Shown here piece by piece: positions 1 to 8,000 of a DNA stretch of 64,000 nt (its first letter is position 1; the number at the start of each line of letters is the position of its first letter). The stretch lies in assembly GCF_042675645.1 (NCBI RefSeq), contig NZ_JBHTJH010000017.1, positions 496,001-560,000 of the forward strand, given 5' to 3'. Both the position numbers and the translations under genes were made by a program. Source of the stretch: Sungkyunkwania multivorans. Lineage in GTDB: Bacteria; Bacteroidota; Bacteroidia; Flavobacteriales; Flavobacteriaceae. The notes beneath the pieces are model-generated. The model was not told where the DNA came from and did no database searches. It was given only the letters and a program-made list of their open reading frames with translations.

Positions 1-225
1 AACAAAAGCGACCGTATCATCTACTCCGATTCTAAAATAGCCATAGGATGGGTAAAGAAGAAACAGTGTAAAACCAAATTGAAGCGGACTTCTAGGAATG
101 CGAAATTGTTTCAATTGGTGGACCGCGCCATCAAATGGCTTAAAGAAAATGATTATAAGACCACGATCGTTAAATGGGAGACCAAGGCATGGGGAGAGAT
201 CCCCGCAGACTTCGGGAGAAAATAA
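1..225 (+). CDS. Ribonuclease H family protein, C-terminal part
   Basis: Partial gene: frame 1 is open from the window edge to a TAA at 223-225 and encodes the last 74 residues. The segment YSDSKIAIGW fits the third acidic active-site strand of RNase H1, and the end WETKAWGEIPADFGRK resembles the tail of viroplasmin-type RNase HI proteins in Bacteroidota. These enzymes cut the RNA strand of RNA:DNA hybrids such as replication primers and R-loops. The N-terminus, including the first catalytic acids and any viroplasmin/caulimovirus domain, lies outside the window. The next gene starts 64 bases downstream behind its own promoter, so this is probably a separate transcription unit. The family call rests on one motif and the C-terminal style only. 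Confidence 0.75.
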   Translation, partial: NKSDRIIYSDSKIAIGWVKKKQCKTKLKRTSRNAKLFQLVDRAIKWLKENDYKTTIVKWETKAWGEIPADFGRK

Positions 226-263
226 GGAGCCTGCAGAACGCACAATCACTGAAAAGTAAAATG

Positions 264-271
264 TATATTTG
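264..271 (+). promoter_or_regulatory. Bacteroidota -7 promoter element for the PfkB kinase
   Basis: TATATTTG is a perfect match to the -7 consensus TAnnTTTG of Bacteroidota sigma-A promoters. It ends 18 bases before the ATG, predicting a leader of about 12 nt. Confidence 0.7.
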
Positions 272-289
272 CAAAAATTTTAATACGCT

Positions 290-1216
290 ATGAGCAAATT
301 ATTGATTGTGGGTACGGTCGCCTTTGATGAGATAGAAACCCCCTTTGGGAAAACAGGAAAGATCCTGGGAGGTGCAGGAACATTCATTGGGCTCTCTGCC
401 TCACATTTTAGGGTGGATGCCGCCATTGTCTCTGTCGTTGGTGATGATCTTCCAGAGGAATACTTGGAATTATTGGAGGATAGGGGAATCGACATTTCTG
501 GCATTGAGGTCGTCCATGGCGGAAAGACCTTTTACTGGAAAGGACGTTACCACAATGATCTGAACTCTCGCGACACGCTAGTCACCGAACTGAATACTTT
601 GGCGGACTTTCAGCCAAAAGTACCTGATGCTTACAAGGATTCGGCCATACTCATGCTTGGGAACCTTCACCCCATGGTACAGCTTAGTGTTTTAGAACAG
701 ATGACCTCTAGGCCAAAACTCACTATTTTGGACACGATGAATTTTTGGATGGACAATAGCATGGAAGACTTGATGAAGGTGATCGCCAAGGTAGATGTTA
801 TCACCATCAATGACGAAGAGGCCAGACAATTATCTGGGGAATATTCCTTGGTGAAAGCTGCTCAGAAAATCCACAGCATGGGACCAAAATATGTCGTGAT
901 CAAAAAAGGAGAGCACGGCGCGCTTCTGTTTAATGATGACAATATCTTTTTCGCACCCGCTTTACCATTGGAAGAAGTATTTGACCCAACTGGTGCTGGG
1001 GACACCTTTGCTGGCGGTTTTGCTGGATATCTGGCAAAGCATGAGGACATCTCTTTTGAAAGCATGAAAAATGCGATCATCTATGGTTCCAACCTCGCCT
1101 CGTTTTGTGTAGAGAAGTTTGGCACACAGCGGATGGAATCATTAACTAGAGGAGAGGTGGAAACACGTTTGCAACAATTCAAAAATTTAACACAGTTCGA
1201 AATTGAATTAACTTAA
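290..1216 (+). CDS. PfkB-family carbohydrate kinase
   Basis: Cytosolic sugar or nucleoside kinase of the ribokinase/PfkB superfamily, which transfers phosphate from ATP to a hydroxymethyl group of the substrate. At 308 aa it has family length. The N-terminal glycine motif GGAG lies at residues 27-30, and the second PfkB signature DPTGAGDTFAGGF at about 232-244 supplies the anion hole and the catalytic base Asp of GAGD. The substrate cannot be read from the sequence: adenosine/ribose-type and 2-keto-sugar kinases look alike at this level. The ATG at 290 follows a consensus promoter. A terminator separates it from the amidophosphoribosyltransferase gene, so the two are neighbours but probably separate transcripts. 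A role in purine or ribose salvage would be inference from position only. Confidence 0.88.
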   Translation: MSKLLIVGTVAFDEIETPFGKTGKILGGAGTFIGLSASHFRVDAAIVSVVGDDLPEEYLELLEDRGIDISGIEVVHGGKTFYWKGRYHNDLNSRDTLVTELNTLADFQPKVPDAYKDSAILMLGNLHPMVQLSVLEQMTSRPKLTILDTMNFWMDNSMEDLMKVIAKVDVITINDEEARQLSGEYSLVKAAQKIHSMGPKYVVIKKGEHGALLFNDDNIFFAPALPLEEVFDPTGAGDTFAGGFAGYLAKHEDISFESMKNAIIYGSNLASFCVEKFGTQRMESLTRGEVETRLQQFKNLTQFEIELT

Positions 1217-1222
1217 ATAAAA

Positions 1223-1253
1223 CGCCCTGAATTTTCGGGGCTTTTTTATTTTT
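1223..1253 (+). terminator. Rho-independent terminator after the PfkB kinase gene
   Basis: A GCCCTGAA / TTCGGGGC hairpin (one mismatch) is followed directly by TTTTTTATTTTT. It lies 7 bases after the kinase stop codon and before the purF start. Confidence 0.8.
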
Positions 1254-1284
1254 ACAACGATACAACACAACGCAACAACAGCTA

Positions 1285-3183
1285 ATGAGTGATGAACTAA
1301 AACACGAGTGTGGCATTGCCCTCGTCAGACTTTTAAAGCCATTAGAATATTACAAGGAAAAATACGGAAGTGCATTTTATGGTGTGAATAAGATGTACTT
1401 GCTCATGGAAAAACAACATAATCGGGGACAAGACGGCGCAGGTTTTGCGAGTATCAAACTAGACATGGAACCTGGAGAGCGTTACATTAGTAGGGTGCGC
1501 TCCAACCAATCGCAGCCTATTCAAGATATTTTTGCCCAGATCAATGAACGTATCAATACCGAGATCAAATCACATCCAGAGTATGCCGAGGATGTAGCCC
1601 TACAAAAGAAATATATCCCCTATATCGGTGAATTGCTGTTAGGACATGTTCGCTATGGTACTTTTGGAAAGAACAGCGTAGAGAGCGTCCATCCATTTCT
1701 GAGGCAAAACAATTGGATGCACCGTAACCTTATCGTCGCAGGAAACTTCAACATGACAAATGTGAATGAGCTTTTTAGCAACCTCGTTCAGCTGGGCCAG
1801 CATCCAAAGGAGAAAGCAGACACCATTACTATCATGGAGAAAATAGGTCATTTCTTGGACGATGCAGTTGCAAAGCTTTATAAGCAGATCAAGAATGAGG
1901 GATATAATAAATTCGAAGCCTCACCATTGATTGCCGATCGCCTAAACGTTGCAAAGATTCTAAGAAAAGCGGCGAAGAACTGGGATGGAGGATACGCAAT
2001 GGCCGGTCTAATAGGGCATGGAGATGCATTTGTGCTGCGAGATCCAGCCGGAATTCGCCCTACCTTTTATTATAAGGATGATGAGGTGGTGGTCGTTGCA
2101 TCGGAACGGCCTGTTATTCAAACCGTATTCAATGTGCCAGGAACGGAGGTAAAAGAGTTAGACCCAGGAAAGGCGATCATCATCAAGAAAGATGGTGAGA
2201 TGACGTTGAAAAGAATTTTAGATCCATTGGAACGAAAAGCATGTTCTTTTGAGCGTATTTATTTCTCCAGAGGAAGTGATGCGGAGATCTATGAAGAGCG
2301 AAAAGAACTTGGAAGATTGTTATTTCCGAATATCCTGCAGCAAATCGATGAGGAACTAAGCAACACCGTATTTTCCTACATCCCCAATACGGCCGAAACG
2401 TCCTTCTTAGGAATGGTACAAGCCGCTCAAAATCATCTTAACAAGCGCAAAGAAGAATGGATATTGGCAGAAGAGGGAAGCCTTAGCAAAGAACGTTTGC
2501 ATGAAATCCTCAACCTTAGACCCAGAATAGAGAAAGTAGCCATAAAGGATGCAAAACTAAGAACATTCATCACCGAAGACAGTAGTAGGGATGATCTTGT
2601 AGCCCACGTTTATGATGTTACGTATGGCGTTGTTAAACCTAATGACAATTTGGTGATCATAGATGATAGTATCGTGAGAGGAACAACCTTGAAGAAAAGT
2701 ATCATTAAAATGATGGATCGTCTTAATCCTAAAAAAATTATCGTGGTCTCTTCTGCTCCCCAGATACGCTATCCAGATTGTTATGGTATCGATATGGCCA
2801 GAATGGAAGACCTTGTTGCCTTTAGAGCTGCCTTATCATTATTGAAAGAAAGCGGAATGGAAGAATTAGTAGATAAGGTCTATTCCGAATGCAGAGAACA
2901 GATAACGTTTAAAGATTCTGAGGTGAAGAATGTCGTAAAACAAATATATGAGCCTTTTACCGACGAGCAAATTTCGAATAAGATAGCCGAACTGCTAACC
3001 GCAAGCGATGTTAAGGCAGAAGTTAAGATCATCTATCAAACGGTGGAGAATCTTCATAAGGCATGCCCTAAGAATTTAGGAGATTGGTACTTTACTGGTA
3101 ATTATCCCACCGATGGAGGCAACCGTGTGGTGAATAAGGCTTTCATGAATTTCTACGAAGGAAAGAAGGAGAGAGCGTACTAG
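1285..3183 (+). CDS. purF: Amidophosphoribosyltransferase, long form
   Basis: Catalyses the first committed step of purine synthesis: PRPP plus glutamine gives 5-phosphoribosylamine. The N-terminal class II (Ntn) glutaminase starts MSDELKHECGIALV, so the nucleophile would be Cys9 after removal of an eight-residue propeptide. The HNRGQDGAG segment near residues 46-54 and the HVRYGTFG segment near 121 belong to this domain. The C-terminal phosphoribosyltransferase domain has the PRPP loop VIIDDSIVRGTTLK at about 457-470. The protein is 632 aa, whereas PurF of E. coli type is about 500. The extra length lies mainly in inserts after the glutaminase start (about 70-110) and between the domains (about 380-430). 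This is a long paralogous type seen in Bacteroidota, so a shorter canonical PurF may exist elsewhere in the genome. The small-RNA array begins about 100 bases downstream. Confidence 0.9.
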   Translation: MSDELKHECGIALVRLLKPLEYYKEKYGSAFYGVNKMYLLMEKQHNRGQDGAGFASIKLDMEPGERYISRVRSNQSQPIQDIFAQINERINTEIKSHPEYAEDVALQKKYIPYIGELLLGHVRYGTFGKNSVESVHPFLRQNNWMHRNLIVAGNFNMTNVNELFSNLVQLGQHPKEKADTITIMEKIGHFLDDAVAKLYKQIKNEGYNKFEASPLIADRLNVAKILRKAAKNWDGGYAMAGLIGHGDAFVLRDPAGIRPTFYYKDDEVVVVASERPVIQTVFNVPGTEVKELDPGKAIIIKKDGEMTLKRILDPLERKACSFERIYFSRGSDAEIYEERKELGRLLFPNILQQIDEELSNTVFSYIPNTAETSFLGMVQAAQNHLNKRKEEWILAEEGSLSKERLHEILNLRPRIEKVAIKDAKLRTFITEDSSRDDLVAHVYDVTYGVVKPNDNLVIIDDSIVRGTTLKKSIIKMMDRLNPKKIIVVSSAPQIRYPDCYGIDMARMEDLVAFRAALSLLKESGMEELVDKVYSECREQITFKDSEVKNVVKQIYEPFTDEQISNKIAELLTASDVKAEVKIIYQTVENLHKACPKNLGDWYFTGNYPTDGGNRVVNKAFMNFYEGKKERAY

Positions 3184-3245
3184 AAGCTCTTAAAAAAACA
3201 TTAAAACAAACACTTTAACGGAAAAAAAGGCCGTTTGTCTAAATA

Positions 3246-3279
3246 TTTGATTGTCCAGGAGAAACATAACATATTTTAG
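3246..3279 (+). promoter_or_regulatory. Promoter of small-RNA copy 1
   Basis: TTTG (3246-3249) and TATTTTAG (3272-3279) are 22 bases apart and match the Bacteroidota -33/-7 layout (TTTG, then TAnnTTTG with one mismatch). The -7 box starts 13 bases before the conserved CCATAG start of the RNA. Confidence 0.55.
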
Positions 3280-3284
3280 ACTTG

Positions 3285-3359
3285 CCATAGCATAAGTAGG
3301 TTAAGTTCATGGTAAGATTTGGGGCAAAAAAGGTGGAATTCTTTCCACCTTTTTTATTT
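3285..3359 (+). ncRNA. Candidate small RNA, copy 1 of a tandem array
   Basis: About 75 nt, from CCATAG to the end of a T-run. The first 46 bases are identical in all four copies: CCATAGCATAAG, a GGTTAAGTTCATGG segment, then TAAGATTTGGGGCAAAAA. CCAT and ATGG at the two ends of the first 28 bases could pair to close a 20-nt loop. The 3' end is a rho-independent terminator, a GGTGGAA/TTCCACC stem flanked by six A on the left and six T on the right. Each copy has its own promoter at a fixed distance and no open reading frame is conserved through the hairpin, so a transcript of this size is the simplest reading. I cannot name the family. Flavobacterial motifs such as Flavo-1 would need to be excluded with Rfam models. 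Confidence 0.7.
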
Positions 3360-3378
3360 TCCGAAATTCCCATCTGCA

Positions 3379-3428
3379 TTTCACAAACAAAAACAATTCT
3401 TTCACAACATTTCTTAATTCTTTCACAA
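3379..3428 (+). promoter_or_regulatory. Three TTTCACAA boxes at 21-bp spacing
   Basis: TTTCACAA occurs at 3379-3386, 3400-3407 and 3421-3428, exactly 21 bp apart, i.e. two helical turns on one DNA face. Boxes two and three extend to AATTCTTTCACAAC. The block lies about 125-175 bp upstream of copy 2. Its repeat upstream of copy 3 has the same boxes at 3648, 3669 and 3690. Iterated operator is an inference. Confidence 0.4.
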
Positions 3429-3513
3429 CTTTGCCTGAAAAAGAGGGTGGCTTTTTGCTCAAAATTACAGTTGAAAGAAAGTTGAACGGATTTTAAGGGT
3501 CGTTCGACGATTA

Positions 3514-3548
3514 TTTGACGTCACTTAGGATTTAAGACCTTATGTTTA
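3514..3548 (+). promoter_or_regulatory. Promoter of small-RNA copy 2
   Basis: TTTG (3514-3517), a 23-base spacer, then TATGTTTA (3541-3548), seven of eight positions of TAnnTTTG. The -7 box starts 13 bases before CCATAG, as for copies 1 and 3. Confidence 0.55.
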
Positions 3549-3553
3549 TATCA

Positions 3554-3629
3554 CCATAGCATAAGTAGGTTAAGTTCATGGTAAGATTTGGGGCAAAAAA
3601 GGTGGAATTCTTTCCACCTTTTTTATTTT
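3554..3629 (+). ncRNA. Candidate small RNA, copy 2
   Basis: Identical to copy 1 over the RNA body and terminator hairpin. It begins 269 bp after copy 1 and has its own TTTG / TATGTTTA promoter immediately upstream. Confidence 0.7.
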
Positions 3630-3740
3630 CTGAAACTCCCATCTGCATTTCACAAACAAAAACAATTCTTTCACAACATTTCTTAATTCTTTCACAACTT
3701 TGCCTGAAAAAGAGGGTGGCTTTTTGCTCAAAATTACAGT

Positions 3741-3875
3741 NNNNNNNNNNNNNNNNNNNNNNNNNNNNNNNNNNNNNNNNNNNNNNNNNNNNNNNNNNNN
3801 NNNNNNNNNNNNNNNNNNNNNNNNNNNNNNNNNNNNNNNNNNNNNNNNNNNNNNNNNNNNNNNNNNNNNNNNNNN
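3741..3875. other. Assembly gap (135 N) inside the small-RNA array
   Basis: Unknown bases replace the spacer between copies 2 and 3. The equivalent spacer between copies 1 and 2 needs only 56 bases here (3472-3527). The gap size may be an estimate, so one or more extra repeat units could be hidden or collapsed. Confidence 0.95.
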
Positions 3876-3888
3876 AGATTTAAGACCT

Positions 3889-3896
3889 TATGTTTA
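3889..3896 (+). promoter_or_regulatory. -7 element of small-RNA copy 3
   Basis: TATGTTTA lies 13 bases before CCATAG, the same as for copy 2. The expected TTTG at -33 would fall in the N gap. Confidence 0.5.
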
Positions 3897-3901
3897 CATC
3901 A

Positions 3902-3977
3902 CCATAGCATAAGTAGGTTAAGTTCATGGTAAGATTTGGGGCAAAAAAGGTGGAATTCTTTCCACCTTTTTTATTTA
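3902..3977 (+). ncRNA. Candidate small RNA, copy 3
   Basis: RNA body and terminator hairpin are identical to copies 1 and 2, but the sequence after the T-run (from about 3974) is unrelated to the other units. This copy therefore marks the 3' border of the recent tandem duplication. Confidence 0.7.
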
Positions 3978-4135
3978 TAAGATTCTTCATTTAAAGAAAA
4001 AATCAGACTTTTTTATTAGGGAATAGGCGTATTGTTTTCAGCGACGTCCAAAATTAAAATATTACAATTAAGAAAAGTTTAACCGATTTAAGAGATTTTT
4101 GGCAATTTTATATGTAAAATAATGATTTTCAGTTG

Positions 4136-4143
4136 TATATTTG
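4136..4143 (+). promoter_or_regulatory. -7 element of small-RNA copy 4
   Basis: TATATTTG is a perfect TAnnTTTG match 14 bases before CCATAG. The upstream region is unrelated to the other copies, yet the promoter position is kept. Confidence 0.6.
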
Positions 4144-4149
4144 CGTATA

Positions 4150-4227
4150 CCATAGCATAAGTAGGTTAAGTTCATGGTAAGATTTGGGGCAAAAAGGGTG
4201 GAATCTTTCCGCCCTTTTTATTTTTTT
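4150..4227 (+). ncRNA. Candidate small RNA, copy 4 (diverged terminator)
   Basis: The first 46 bases are identical to the other copies, although both flanks are unrelated. The terminator differs in a structure-preserving way. AAGGTGG/CCACCTT becomes AGGGTGG/CCGCCCT, which includes one compensatory A-U to G-C change and one U-A to U-G change, and the loop is one base shorter. Conservation of the body plus covariation in the hairpin supports an expressed RNA rather than a DNA repeat. Confidence 0.72.
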
Positions 4228-4238
4228 GGTGGTATCGT

Positions 4239-4264
4239 AAAAAAAACGGGCGACTGCCCGTTTT
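4239..4264 (-). terminator. Terminator of the superoxide dismutase gene
   Basis: CGGGC-GACT-GCCCG stem. Read on the minus strand it is followed by eight T. It also has a short T-run on the plus side, so it may terminate the last small RNA's read-through as well. Confidence 0.75.
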
Positions 4265-4294
4265 CAAATTTCTATAAAGTTCTTATTTGTAGCC

Positions 4295-4903
4295 CTACTT
4301 ACCCGCTTCGTAAAGCTCATTTACTTTATTCCAATTGATCACATTAAAGAACGCTTCGATATAGTCCGGCCTTCTATTTTGGTAGTGCAAATAGTATGCA
4401 TGCTCCCAGACATCGATTCCTAAAATAGGTGTGCCACCGCATCCGGTCTTTGGCATCAAAGGATTATCTTGATTTGGCGTGGAACAAACTTCAACTTTTC
4501 CCCCTTTGTGAACACAGAGCCAAGCCCATCCGCTTCCAAACCTTGTGGCAGCGGCTTTGCTAAATGCATCCTTGAACGCCTCAAACGATCCAAAGGCTTC
4601 GTCAATGGCGGAAGCCACCGCTCCAGTCGCAGCACCACCTCCATTAGGAGACATGATCTCCCAAAACAGACAATGATTATAAAATCCGCCACCGTTGTTT
4701 CTAACTGCCATATTGCTCATATCGAGATTTTCTAGAATATCTTCTATCGATTTCCCGGATAGGCTGGTGCCGTCGATTGCTCCATTGAGTTTTGTAGTGT
4801 AGCCATTATGATGCTTGGTATGATGTATTTCCATAGTTCTGGCATCTACATGTGGTTCTAAAGCATCGTATGCATATGGTAATTTTGGTAATTCGAAAGC
4901 CAT
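4295..4903 (-). CDS. Superoxide dismutase, Fe/Mn family
   Basis: Converts superoxide to hydrogen peroxide and oxygen in the cytoplasm; no signal peptide is visible. The 202-aa length is normal. Metal ligands are visible as His27 (in EIHHTKHHNGY), His77 (in GGFYNHCLFW), Asp164 and His168 (in GIDVWEHAYYLHY). The segment before His77 reads NNGGGFYNHCLFW and does not clearly separate iron from manganese forms, so I give no sodA/sodB symbol. The gene is transcribed away from the AddA gene, has a consensus promoter just upstream and a strong terminator, and looks monocistronic. Confidence 0.95.
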   Translation of the reverse strand: MAFELPKLPYAYDALEPHVDARTMEIHHTKHHNGYTTKLNGAIDGTSLSGKSIEDILENLDMSNMAVRNNGGGFYNHCLFWEIMSPNGGGAATGAVASAIDEAFGSFEAFKDAFSKAAATRFGSGWAWLCVHKGGKVEVCSTPNQDNPLMPKTGCGGTPILGIDVWEHAYYLHYQNRRPDYIEAFFNVINWNKVNELYEAGK

Positions 4904-4942
4904 GATGATTATTGTTTTTTTGATTAATTAAATAGTCTCTTT

Positions 4943-4950
4943 CAAAGTTA
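4943..4950 (-). promoter_or_regulatory. -7 promoter element of the superoxide dismutase gene
   Basis: On the minus strand the site reads TAACTTTG, a perfect TAnnTTTG. The predicted leader is about 33 nt. Confidence 0.6.
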
Positions 4951-5015
4951 CTATAAAGCTGAAGAATATTAAAGACAACTCATCGAGATTTATTATTTTG
5001 GTATAAAATATTACT

Positions 5016-8000
5016 TTGGCCAAAGCCTCCTTCTCCATATATAATGCCTCCGCAGGAAGCGGTAAGACATATACCCTAGTAAAAGAGTATCTGCGGATAC
5101 TATTGGGTTCTAAAAGAACGGAACCCTATAAACATCTATTGGCGATCACTTTCACCAATAAAGCCGTGGCCGAGATGAAAGATCGGGTACTAAACAGTCT
5201 AATGCTATTTGGCCGAGCTTCTTCACTAGAGGATGGCGGGCCAATGTTTTCTGAGTTATGTGCAGAATTGGGAATGCACCCTACTCAACTTCAGCTTGCT
5301 AGTGAAAGATTGCTAAAACAACTGTTGCACAATTATGCATTTTTTGATATCTCCACGATCGATCATTTTACGCATCGTATAATAAGAACGTTTGCTTACG
5401 ACCTTGATCTGCCTTTAAATTTTGAAGTGGAACTGGACACGGACAGGTTAATAGGCGAAGCGGTGGATAGGCTTATATCGAAAGCGGGTGAGGATAGTAC
5501 ATTGACAAAGGTGCTCATAGATTTTTCACTGGAGAAGGCTGACGAAGATAAGAGCTGGGATATTGCATGGGACCTTAATAAGATCGGAAAGCTTTTGTTG
5601 AGAGAAAATGATTATTATGTGCTGAAAGAGATCGGTGAAAAAAAATTATCCAATTTTTCTGAGTTAAAGGCAGCAATAAGAAATCAAATTAAAACAAATG
5701 AAGATGGTTTGTCCAAACTCGGAAAATCATCTTTGGACCTAATTAAAGAAACTGGGCTAGAGCATTCGGATTTTTCCGGAAAATATTCAGCACCAGAATA
5801 TTTTTCGAAGCTAAAACAGCGAAACTTTAAAGTGAGTTTTGATACTGTCTGGCAATCAAAGCTGGTGAACGGTGAAGCACTTTATAAGGCTAAGACACCA
5901 CAGCATGTTATTGATGGTATAGAAAGTATTCAGTCATTGCTCGCAAAGTCGTTTTTGCAAAGCAAGGAAGCAATTGAAGCATTGAAGTTTTTGAAGAATT
6001 TTTATAAGCATATTACCCCACTTTCTATATTGAATGCCATCCAGACCTGCCTTAAAGAGATACAAGAAGAGCAGAATCTTTTACTCATTTCCGAATTCAA
6101 CAGGATCATCAGTGAGACCATAAGTGATGAGCCGGCGCCGTTTATATATGAGCGGCTTGGTGAGCGTTATCGTCATTTTTTTATCGATGAATTTCAAGAT
6201 ACTTCTACTATGCAATGGAACAATCTTATTCCATTGGTACAACATGCATTGGAAGGACACATAGAAGAAAATTCGGGAAGCCTACTTCTTGTCGGAGACC
6301 CAAAACAGTCCATTTATCGATGGCGAGGAGGAAGTGTAGAGCAGTTTCTGGAATTGCTTGAGGGGAAAACCCCATTCTTCACGCAAGCAAAGGTTGAAAA
6401 TCTAGATCGAAATTTTAGAAGTTATGATCGGATCATCGAATTCAATAATGCCTTCTTTTCCCACGTGGCCAGTCAATTCGAATTATCAAGTCATAAGCAA
6501 TTATATCTTACGGGCAATAAACAAAAGGCAAATCATCGAGTAGGTGGGTATGTAAATTTGAGTTTCATTGAAGCACAGTCAAAAGAGGAAGAACACCAAC
6601 AGTATTCAGAAAAGGTGTTGGAGCGAATAGCCTTGCTACAAAAGGAAGGATTTAAACTAAAGGATATCTGCATTCTTACCAGAAAGAAGGAAGAAGGAAT
6701 TCGGTTGGCAAGTCTGCTTTCCGATCATGGAATCCCTATCATTTCGTCCGAAATCCTTTTGGTTTCGCGTTCAGCAAAGGTACAAATGATCATCCATTTA
6801 TTGGAGTTGATTGTGGATCCCCATAACATGTTGGCCAAAATAGAAGTGCTTCAATATTTGACAGCACAATCGATATCGGTAAAGGATAAGCATGAATTTT
6901 ACCAAGAACTCATGGCATTGAACGGGCAAGTCTTTTTCAAAAGACTCGAGCAGTACGGCATATCTTTCGATCTTGACGATTTTCAGCAGGATTCATTGCT
7001 AGAAGGCGTAGAGTATATCATTCGCAGTTTTAATCTAATAACTAAGCCCGATGCCTATGTGCAGTACTTCCTGGATTTTGTATTGGACTTTACTCAAAGA
7101 AAATCGTCCAACCATTTCGATTTCCTCGCGCACTGGGAACAAAAAAAAGATTCGTTGAGCATCACCATGCTTCAGGGAAGTGACGCCATACAGATCATGA
7201 CCATCCATAAGTCTAAAGGATTAGAATTCTCGGTAGTTCTCTTCCCATATGCCGATGTGGATATTTTCTATGAGAAAGAACCGAAGACCTGGTTTCCTAT
7301 AGCACCAGAAAAGTTTGAGGGCTTTAATTATGCATATCTCAATTACAGCAAGTCTCTGGCCGAGGTTGATAAGGTTGGTGAAGAAATCGTTGCACACAGA
7401 GAAGCACAAAAACAACTAGATAATATAAATCTGTTGTATGTAGCTCTTACGAGAGCTGTAGAACAGCTGCACATCTTCACAAAAAAGGAATTGGATAAAA
7501 AGGGAAACGAGAGATTGCAGCGCTATTCGGGTCTTTTTATCAATTTTCTCAAACAAGAGAAATTATGGAAGGATAATATTCTAACATATACTTTTGGAGC
7601 TCCGAAAAAAGTATCAATCCCATTGAACATCCAAGAAGACCATGTGGCACAAGAAAAGTTCATTTCTGTGCCCAAGGAGCAACATCGAATAAGGATAATT
7701 ACCAAACAGGCTTCTCTCTGGGATACGGCACAAGAAGCTGGCATTTCGCGTGGTAACCTTATCCATGACCTTATGGCCGAGGTGAAAAGCATTCATGATA
7801 TCGACACGGTTCTTGAGGAGTTCCTTTCTAGAGGAGCCATAGAACGGGAACAAGAAGCCGATTTGCGGATCACTCTTCATAAGGTAGTAAAACATCCAAT
7901 GCTAAGAGATTTCTTCGATACAGATCATCTCGTGTATAACGAAAGAGATATTATCACCAAAGAAGGAGTTATCATTAGACCAGATAGATTGGTGATCGCC

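Larger units (their letters stand above)
3285..3740 (+). repeat. Tandem 269-bp repeat units containing the small RNA
   Basis: Bases 3285-3471 recur at 3554-3740 with only about two substitutions, an offset of 269 bp. The unit contains the small RNA, a spacer with three TTTCACAA boxes and the next promoter. The pre-promoter segment (GATTTAAGACCTTATGTTTA) reappears at 3877-3896, right after the N run. The array therefore grew by tandem duplication, and the assembly could not close it. Confidence 0.85.

Noticed and set aside
3578..3912. Open frames beginning ATGGTAAG inside the small-RNA copies
   Set aside because: The frame crosses the terminator and the N gap, loses register in copy 4 because of a changed loop length, and has no conserved stop. 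It is a by-product of the repeat.
3285..4227. CRISPR array as explanation for the repeats
   Set aside because: Repeats are about 75 bp with spacers of 170-275 bp, two spacers are near-identical, and no cas genes are present. Promoter and terminator in each unit fit RNA genes instead.
3285..4227. Riboswitch or attenuator upstream of a gene
   Set aside because: Each unit ends in a terminator with no coding sequence after it, and the next gene (sodA) is on the opposite strand.
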